NCBI GenBank assembly: GCA_964017185.1
Contig: OZ024871.1
Span: 30,604,488-30,668,487 of the forward strand
DNA: 64,000 nt
From: Rugalucina vietnamica
Lineage: Eukaryota > Mollusca > Bivalvia > Lucinida > Lucinidae
Direction: 5' to 3'
Positions 57,785-64,000 of the stretch are shown one piece after another; position 1 is the stretch's first letter, and the number at the start of each line of letters is the position of its first letter. The position numbers and the translations under genes are program-made. Below the pieces are notes generated by a model. The model was not told where the DNA came from and searched no databases. It was given only the letters and a program-made list of their open reading frames with translations.

Positions 57785-57872
57785 TTTTGTCAGAATTGAT
57801 CAAAGACACCAAAGATATGAATTATTTGAAACATGGCTTTTATATTAACTACCTGAGACTGTTTGATAGTGT

Positions 57873-60800
57873 TTAATTCACCTTAAAAGTGGACAATTCT
57901 GCAATGTCTTTCACTGCACTAACTGTTTTGTCATATGAAGATGTCTTCACATGCTCAACTAAAACCTCATTTTTATCCATCGCATGCCCATGTACTTTCT
58001 GTAGATGTAACCTTAATGTCCGAGGCTGAATGAACTTTTTCGCGCAATATTTGCAGTCCATGCCTTCCCCAGTGTGGCTCCGTTCATGACAGCGTAAATT
58101 ACTCTTGTCATTAAATGATTTTCCACAGTAACCGCACGGGTACGGTTTCAAGCCTTGATGTATGAGATGATGCCGACGAAGGGATGTCGTGTCAGTGTAC
58201 AGCTTCTGACATAGCTCACAACTGTGAAGACGGATGGTAGTCCGGCGTTCTATATCCTCTTTCTGATCTGGATGAACTTTGATGAGGTGTGTTTTGTAGG
58301 ATTTGACGGATTGGGACTGGTGTTCACAGTACATGCAGGGCCATGTGTTTTTGCCCGTGTGACGTCGCCGATGGGCCGCGAGACTGTTGGTGTTTTTGAA
58401 AGTCTGACCACACTTATCACAGACGTAGCACTGGTCTTGATTGTGAGTTACACGGTGAACACGCAGGCCCATCAAGGTTGAGAAAAATTTACCACATTCC
58501 TGAAACAGATATGTGAAACCATGTTATAATAATGATGTTATTTACAATAGGAACTACAGGTAAATAACCATTTGGGATACATGAAATGTCCATGTTATAC
58601 TGAGAACAGTGTTATAGTAAGGTGAATTGTAATGTTGAACTGAAATTGATATGCCTATCTTTCTAGTTCCGACATTTTAATGTGACAAAAAAAATGAGTA
58701 TCTAAAATTAAAACTATTAAGCCTAAACCTGAGAGAATTCATACACAAGATACAACAGGAATCAAAGTGAAGACTCCTATCTGATTGTCTAAGGATCAGA
58801 ATGTTCCTCTGTCTGACCTGGTCCCGAGTTTATATAACTTTTTCATGCTCAACTCAGCTGAGCATGAAATTCAAACTGCTCATAATAACAGAAATTGGTT
58901 GAAATTTCGGGTTAAGATTGCCAAAGCATGTAATTCATCCTGCTTATTAATGTTAAAATGCCAACAATTGTTGGCATTTTAACATTTATGAGCAGGATAA
59001 AGTTTAGTCTCAGTCGAGCTGAGCATGAAAGAAGTTTTATAACCTCTGGACCTGGTCTGCACTTGCCAAGTCATACCTGTTGAAAATTTGTTTTCATATG
59101 ACTGCAAGTAAATATTCTAATAGTGAAGTTGGTATGTCTAATTAAGGATTGAAATTCACATTTTAGCTTTCACTGGATGATGAAAAACATTAGGCTGTTT
59201 TAATGTCTGTGAAGCCCGAAGGGCTTCTCGGAGACATTAAAACAACTAATGTTTTTCATCATCCAGTGAAAGCTAAAATCTGAATTTCAATACTTATATT
59301 TACATTTTATATTATCAATCAAGTATCAGATTTTTAATTGCACATATCATCGCTCATTTTCATGTTATTTGACATTTAATCCTACTTAACGTAATTTGGG
59401 AACAGCCAAAACGTCAATTTTCGCGCTTAACATCATGGCGATATGCGACCGACGTCACGTCAACAAGAGCAAACAAACAATGTCACTGGCTGGGTTTGAC
59501 GTCGCCCCGCCCATAGGTGTGGCTTCTAGATCACGTGACTTAATGTTTTTCATTGGGAAATGAAGAACATCAAGAAAGATACTTTCATCTAGGGCGACTG
59601 CAATGAAAATGTAAATATTCATAATTGAGCAGCATCATGAGAAAAATGGATTTTGCTTCTGCAAAAACCAAAGCTCAGATCAGCTGTGCAGTATCTGCAC
59701 AGCAAGTCAGCACCTTTGTTTTCTCATTACAAATAGTTCAAGATCTCTTCTACTTATATAAACCAGAGGACCAATGGTCCTGTAAACGCTCACCTGAGAT
59801 CTGCTGCATATACCAATAAACATGTTTGAATATTATGGTATTTAACTCCAGTGCAGGGGCAGATGAAGCCCTTGGGCCATTTTCTTTTTTCAGAATCTTC
59901 AATATTCTGTCCATTTGCCAGTTTCCTGCTGGCTTTTCCCTTCAAATGACATTTTAACAGTTTTCCCAATTCAAATGCATAGGCAACCCATGTTGACCTT
60001 GCCATAACTTGGTCAAGGTCATCACAGGGTCATGATTTATATACACATTGGAGTACTTTAGCCATCGATGCTTCACGCCAAGTTTCCTTGAAATCAGTCT
60101 ATTGGTTTCAGAGAAGAAGATTTTTGATGGGTTTTTACCATATATGGGCATGGCAGCCATCTTTGTCATGTGACCTAGATTATTTATATCCATTCTATAG
60201 ATGCTTCACATAAAATTTGGCTTTGTTTGGCCGAGCGGTTTCAGAGGTGAAGATGTTTGAATATTATGGAAATATACATGTATATTGCAGCGGGGTGGGG
60301 GCACATGAGCCCCTGGGGTCCAAATTTTTTTCAGAATCATTAATATTCAGTCCTACTGCCCATTTTCTGCAAGACTTTCACTTTAAATTACATTTTAAAA
60401 GTTTTCCCCATTCAAATGCATTGGCGACCTATGTTGACCTTGCTGTAAAATAGGTCATGGTCATCACAGGGTCATGATTTATATATACATTGTAGTGCTT
60501 GAGCCATCGATGCTTCATGCCAAGTTTTGTTGAAATCAAACCACTGGTTCTGGAGAAGAAAATTTTTGAAGGGTTTTTACCATATATGGGCATGACGGCC
60601 ATCTTGGTCATGTGACTTGGATTTTCTATATACATATTTGTTACCCCTTCCTATTGATGCTTCAGATAAAATTTGGCTTTGATTGGCCAAGTGGTTTCAG
60701 AGGAGAAGACATTTGAATATTATGGGGATATACATGTATATTGCCCCGAGGTGGGGCCACATGAGCCCCTGGGGTCCAAATTTTTTCAGAATCATTAATA

Positions 60801-63800
60801 TTCAGTCCTACTGCCCATTTCCTGCAAGACTTTCACTTAAAATCACATTTTAAAAGTTTTCCCCATTCAAATGCATTGGCGACCTATGTTGACCTTGCCG
60901 TAAAATAGGTCAAGGTCATCACAGGGTCATGATTTATATATACATTGTAGTGCTTGAGCCATTAATGCTTCATGCCAAGTTTCGTTGAAATCGGTCCACC
61001 GGTTCTGGAGAAGAAGATTTTTGAAGGGTTTTTACCATATAAGGGCATGGCGGCCATCTTGGTCATGTGACCTGGATTATTTATATACACATTGGTTCCC
61101 CCTTCCCATAGATGCTTCATGTAAAATTTGGCTTTGATTGGCCAAGCTGTTTCAGAGAAGAAGATCTTTGAAAATGGTGGACGACGGACGGACGACGGAC
61201 GGACGACGGAGCATGGGTATACTATAAGCTCACCTTGTGAGCCTGACGGCTCAGGTGAGCTAAAAATTCAAGCTTCTAGCCTTCTTCTGTGACACTGTAT
61301 AAGATACCTGGTCTGAAACACTGTAAAAAACTGTTTTTCTCGCATCATCATACAGCATTCAACTTACTGAGCAAGGGAAGGGTTTTTCCTTTGTATGTGT
61401 TCGAATATGTTCCGTAAGCCGCCATTTCTTGTAGAAGCTGACCCCACAGGTCTCGCAGATCCATGGTTTTACCCCCGTGTGGCGGTTCAGATGATCCCGG
61501 AGTCGACTTGGCCGATAGAACACGGCACTACACTGGTCGCAACGAAATACACGCTTTTCCTCATGGATTTTCTTCATATGTTGCTCGAGGTTACTCTCAC
61601 TGACAAGCTTTTGTCCACATTTCTATAATAACATTAAACACTTATATAAGAGATAACTGTTTTCAAAATGGGTATGTATAGCATTAGAAATTGCATCATG
61701 ATTTCAACCTAATAAAGCAAAACATATTAAAATGCCCAAGGAAATTTTAAATATGTCTATCCCTATTCTAATGTGCTTTCACTTTTATAAAACAGTATTT
61801 CACAGGCAAGGCAATGCTAATTTGCATAAAGAGCTTAGATTTTAACAAAAATGAGCAAAATTACCCATTACTGAAATCGTCATCATCACCATGATGAGTC
61901 TATGGACCTGAAAATATTTTGAGAGGACAAGACTCATATTTCCATAGTTTGGAATGTAGTTTATCTGCTAAAATTTCCAATGGTCAGGCCCAAACTACAG
62001 CATGTTCAAATACTTCCTCTATCTGGTTATCTGTAAATCTGCTACATATATGTACATGTACCATTATTCTTACCTTGCATTCAAATTTCTTTTCATCATG
62101 AGTTTTCATATGTATCAATAAAGCCATATTCTGTGCAAACACAAGCTCACACTGGTCACATTTGAAAGGCAAGTCTTCCTGATGGCTCAGTCGTTTATGT
62201 CTGGACAGTTTCTGTTTGGTTTGTGCCATGTATGGACACAGGTCACATGCATATGATGGCATTTCTTCTGAATGGTAAACAAGCTCATGGTCCTTTAGGT
62301 TGTATCTGCAATGGTCAATCAGATATATAACGAAAACATGCCCATGCAATATACAGAGATTCTTAAAGTTGTAAAAAATGAAAATTTTCAGTAGAATTTT
62401 TTCAATATTTTTCTTATTTTTGCTCAAAACATAGATTGTGGGTACACGTTAGAACCACCTCGGCGAGGCGGTTCTAACGAGTACCCACAATCTATGTTTT
62501 GGAGCAAAAATAAAAAAAATAGGTTTACCCCTGTATACCCCAGTTTTGCTATATTAAAGTGGGGTTCATTGGGGTATACTTTTCATGAGCATGTTTTCCT
62601 GATGTGAGCTAAATTACAAGAAAAACTGGGTCACATTATATCTGTTTCTGTGAAAGTAAGGGGTTTCCCACCAGGGCCACATTATACCATCTCTGAAGAG
62701 AAAACAAAGGCGCTGATCAGCTGTGCAGTTACTGTACAGCTGATCTGTAACCGCACAGCTGATCTGCGCCTTCGCTTTCACTGAGCAAAAATCCTCTATG
62801 ACTAGGCTAATATTATGGTCGTGATAAAGGAGTATTCCAATTGCAAAATTCTGTAACTTGGATTAAGGGAACTCTTCCTGGAATGGCATGTTATACAACC
62901 TTTAATTATGAATTACACCTGAAGCTGGTAAGAATGGAGAGAATCAACTGCATGCATTATCCCTTGACACCACTCATTCCCTAGCCATTATTCTTGCTAT
63001 TAAAGTAGAACTGTCAATTATGAGTCAGTTTTTGTGAATGGGCTCTGTTTTATGGATAAGCCAGTTATTCTCTTTACGAGACCAGCTGTCCTCTTTATGA
63101 GACATACACACAGATGTGACACCCCAACCCACAGATATCCTACAACATACCATCTGGAACTGTTCTGTTTGCTTTTACAGGGTTGCCACGCTTAGGCAGA
63201 AACAAAATTCCATGACATTTCCCTCAAACAGAACTTTATTCAACATAAAACGCCCTTCTGGATACCATCTGGCTTATGATTGCCCCAAAACCATTGATAA
63301 TGAATTCACTCGACAGTAACTGGACTTGAATCTGGTATTATCAAAATTCCCTGAAAATTGCCTGACATTTACCAAAAATTCCAAATTTCTCTGACAGTTT
63401 GCAAAATTCTCTGACAATACCCTGACCTTGAAAAGAAAAAAATAAATTTCCCTGACGCGTGGCAACCCTGTTTTACCCATTTCTGACAAATGTACTTTTT
63501 TAATTGTTATCATTTGGACCATCTATTTTGTTTTTTAGGGTCTTTAGGAGTACATGTAAAAGAATATTGATTTGTCATCTCACATGCTGCTATTTAAAGT
63601 AGCCATGACTTTGGTAACATTCTTCCAGAGATTGTTGAGGTCTCAACAGATAAGACAACGCCTTAAGCAAAGGTGCTGTTACAAGTAAATCTGGTAAAAT
63701 TTGAGCCACCAAAGTTGAAAAAGGCAGGTGCTTTTAACATAATGCGGGTCATACTTACTCAGATGTAAACTGACGTCCACAATCCTTGCAGATCAGGTCA

Positions 63801-64000
63801 GGTTTATCTTTCAGCTTCGTACACGTCATCTTGACATGATGCTCCCAGCGAGATTCCGTATCAAACTTAAAATGGCAGTGCTGACAGTGAAATGGTCGTT
63901 CATCATGTACTTTCAAATGTTTTTGTAGAACTTCGTCAAACTTGAAAGTTTTGCCACAGATAAAACAGGTAAATGCTCTGAAGTCTATGTGGGTCCAAAC
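57873..64000 (-). CDS. C2H2 multi-zinc-finger protein, last four exons (5' part outside window)
   Basis: Visible coding exons on the minus strand: 64000 (open) to 63759, 62305-62074, 61622-61368 and 58499-57873, with AG/GT borders and phases 2, 0, 0; about 451 residues. Fourteen C2H2 fingers can be read, starting with FTCFICGKTFKFDEVLQKH and ending with DCKYCAKKFIQPRTLRLH. Three fingers straddle splice junctions (GRQFTSE|YNL, FECK|KCGQ, FPCS|ECGK). Several use TGxKP-type linkers (HTGVKPW, HTKEKPF, HQGLKPY, HTGE). One finger has a C2HC pattern (FHCQHC to KMTC). The C-terminal 39 residues after the last finger are low in motifs. A nuclear DNA-binding role is expected from the family; the orthologue cannot be named, as any N-terminal domain is out of view. 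Confidence 0.88.
58820..59053. mobile_element. Family C palindromic MITE, copy 2
   Basis: Same inner palindrome ATGCCAACAATTGTTGGCAT and AACATTTATGAGCAGGATAA as copy 1; the outer ends GGTCCCGAGTTTATATAACT are diverged. In a zinc-finger gene intron. Confidence 0.8.
59148..59290. mobile_element. Family E palindromic MITE (143 bp)
   Basis: Arms of about 60 bp: ATTGAAATTCACATTTTAGC at the left pairs with GCTAAAATCTGAATTTCAAT at the right, and GAAGCCCGAAGGGCTTC sits at the centre. Single copy in the window. Confidence 0.8.
59625..61352. mobile_element. Family A MITE, copy 19, split by a T1 insertion
   Basis: The left half (59625-59760, ending CTCTTCTACTTATATA) and right half (61266-61352, starting TTCAAGCTTCTAGCCTTCTT) are consecutive parts of family A. 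The T1 element at 59761-61265 therefore inserted into a pre-existing MITE. Confidence 0.75.
59761..61265 (-). mobile_element. T1 element, minus orientation, complete ends, about 455-bp units
   Basis: Both termini are present: AACCAGAGGACCAATGGTCC at the left and TGACGGCTCAGGTGAGCTAA at the right, the latter folding with AAGCTCACCTTGTGAGCC. The body holds repeats containing ATACATGTATATTGCMSCG. Best full-length T1 with this body. Confidence 0.85.
62328..62604. mobile_element. Family B palindromic MITE, copy 3
   Basis: Perfect central palindrome (GTTAGAACCACCTCGGCGAG and its complement) inside GCTCAAAACATAGATTGTGG arms; outer ends CGAAAACATGCCCATGC and GAGCATGTTTTCCTGATG. In a zinc-finger gene intron. 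Confidence 0.85.
62604..62812. mobile_element. Family A MITE, copy 20, with duplicated core palindrome
   Basis: GTGAGCTAAATTACAAGAAA left, TGACTAGGCTAAT right. The core has two tandem palindromes (CAGCTGTGCAGTTACTGTACAGCTG then GTAACCGCACAGCTGATCTG). Confidence 0.65.
63178..63470. mobile_element. 293-bp MITE with CAGGGTTGCCACGC ends (hAT-like termini)
   Basis: CAGGGTTGCCACGC and its inverse GCGTGGCAACCCTG bound the element. TTTTA flanks both sides. AATTCCCTGACA-type words recur inside. CAGGG ends recall hAT elements, but the shared flank is 5 bp, not 8, so the superfamily is open. Confidence 0.75.

Noticed and set aside
59790-60635. Open frames with recurring peptides such as KMAAMPIYGKNPSKIFFSE
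   Set aside because: They are translations of the T1 tandem unit, repeated with each unit and full of disruptions.

Overview
The window is animal nuclear DNA, most likely from a bivalve mollusc. The reasons are spliced genes with GT-AG introns, tRNA-derived SINEs, CR1/L2-like LINEs carrying a PHD finger, many small inverted-repeat DNA elements, and several mobile elements whose bodies are minisatellite arrays. The phylum is inferred from repeat style and remembered molluscan sequence; no database was searched. No LTR element, endogenous virus, Polinton, CRISPR array or functional tRNA/rRNA gene was recognised.

Four host genes can be read. (1) NCOA4, the ferritinophagy receptor, lies on the minus strand (272-5984); four coding exons are visible and its 3' part continues beyond the left edge. 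(2) PDRG1, a prefoldin-like subunit, lies on the plus strand (28252-29861) and is complete in three exons (131 aa). (3) LUC7L, a U1 snRNP-associated splicing factor, lies on the plus strand (36780-48029) and is complete in nine exons (402 aa). (4) A C2H2 multi-zinc-finger gene lies on the minus strand (57873-64000); its last four exons carry 14 fingers and it continues beyond the right edge.

From 8.4 to 22.2 kb lies a nest of mobile elements. A near full-length LINE (2A-like motif, PHD finger, endonuclease, reverse transcriptase) reads plus-strand from 8495 to 17553. Its reading frame is open apart from two later DNA-transposon insertions. The first is a 5.45-kb block made of two equal-length, apparently identical copies of a 1.93-kb inverted-repeat element fused head-to-tail, and one of those copies is itself interrupted by a 1.6-kb element. 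The second is a 209-bp TA-duplicating MITE. A second, 5'-truncated copy of the same LINE faces it tail-to-tail (about 17968-22149, minus strand) and is interrupted by an unrelated LINE fragment and a 178-bp element.

Outside the genes most DNA is repeats. About 20 copies or pieces of one palindromic MITE (family A) are scattered through the window, several close to splice sites. Other hairpin MITEs (families B, C, D, E and others), SINEs of three families, three families of terminal-hairpin elements with tandem-repeat bodies (T1, T2, T3), and minisatellites at 51.3-55.6 kb make up much of the rest.

The four genes have no operon-like relation. NCOA4 acts in iron release and autophagy, PDRG1 in chaperone complex assembly, LUC7L in 5' splice-site selection, and the zinc-finger gene probably binds DNA.
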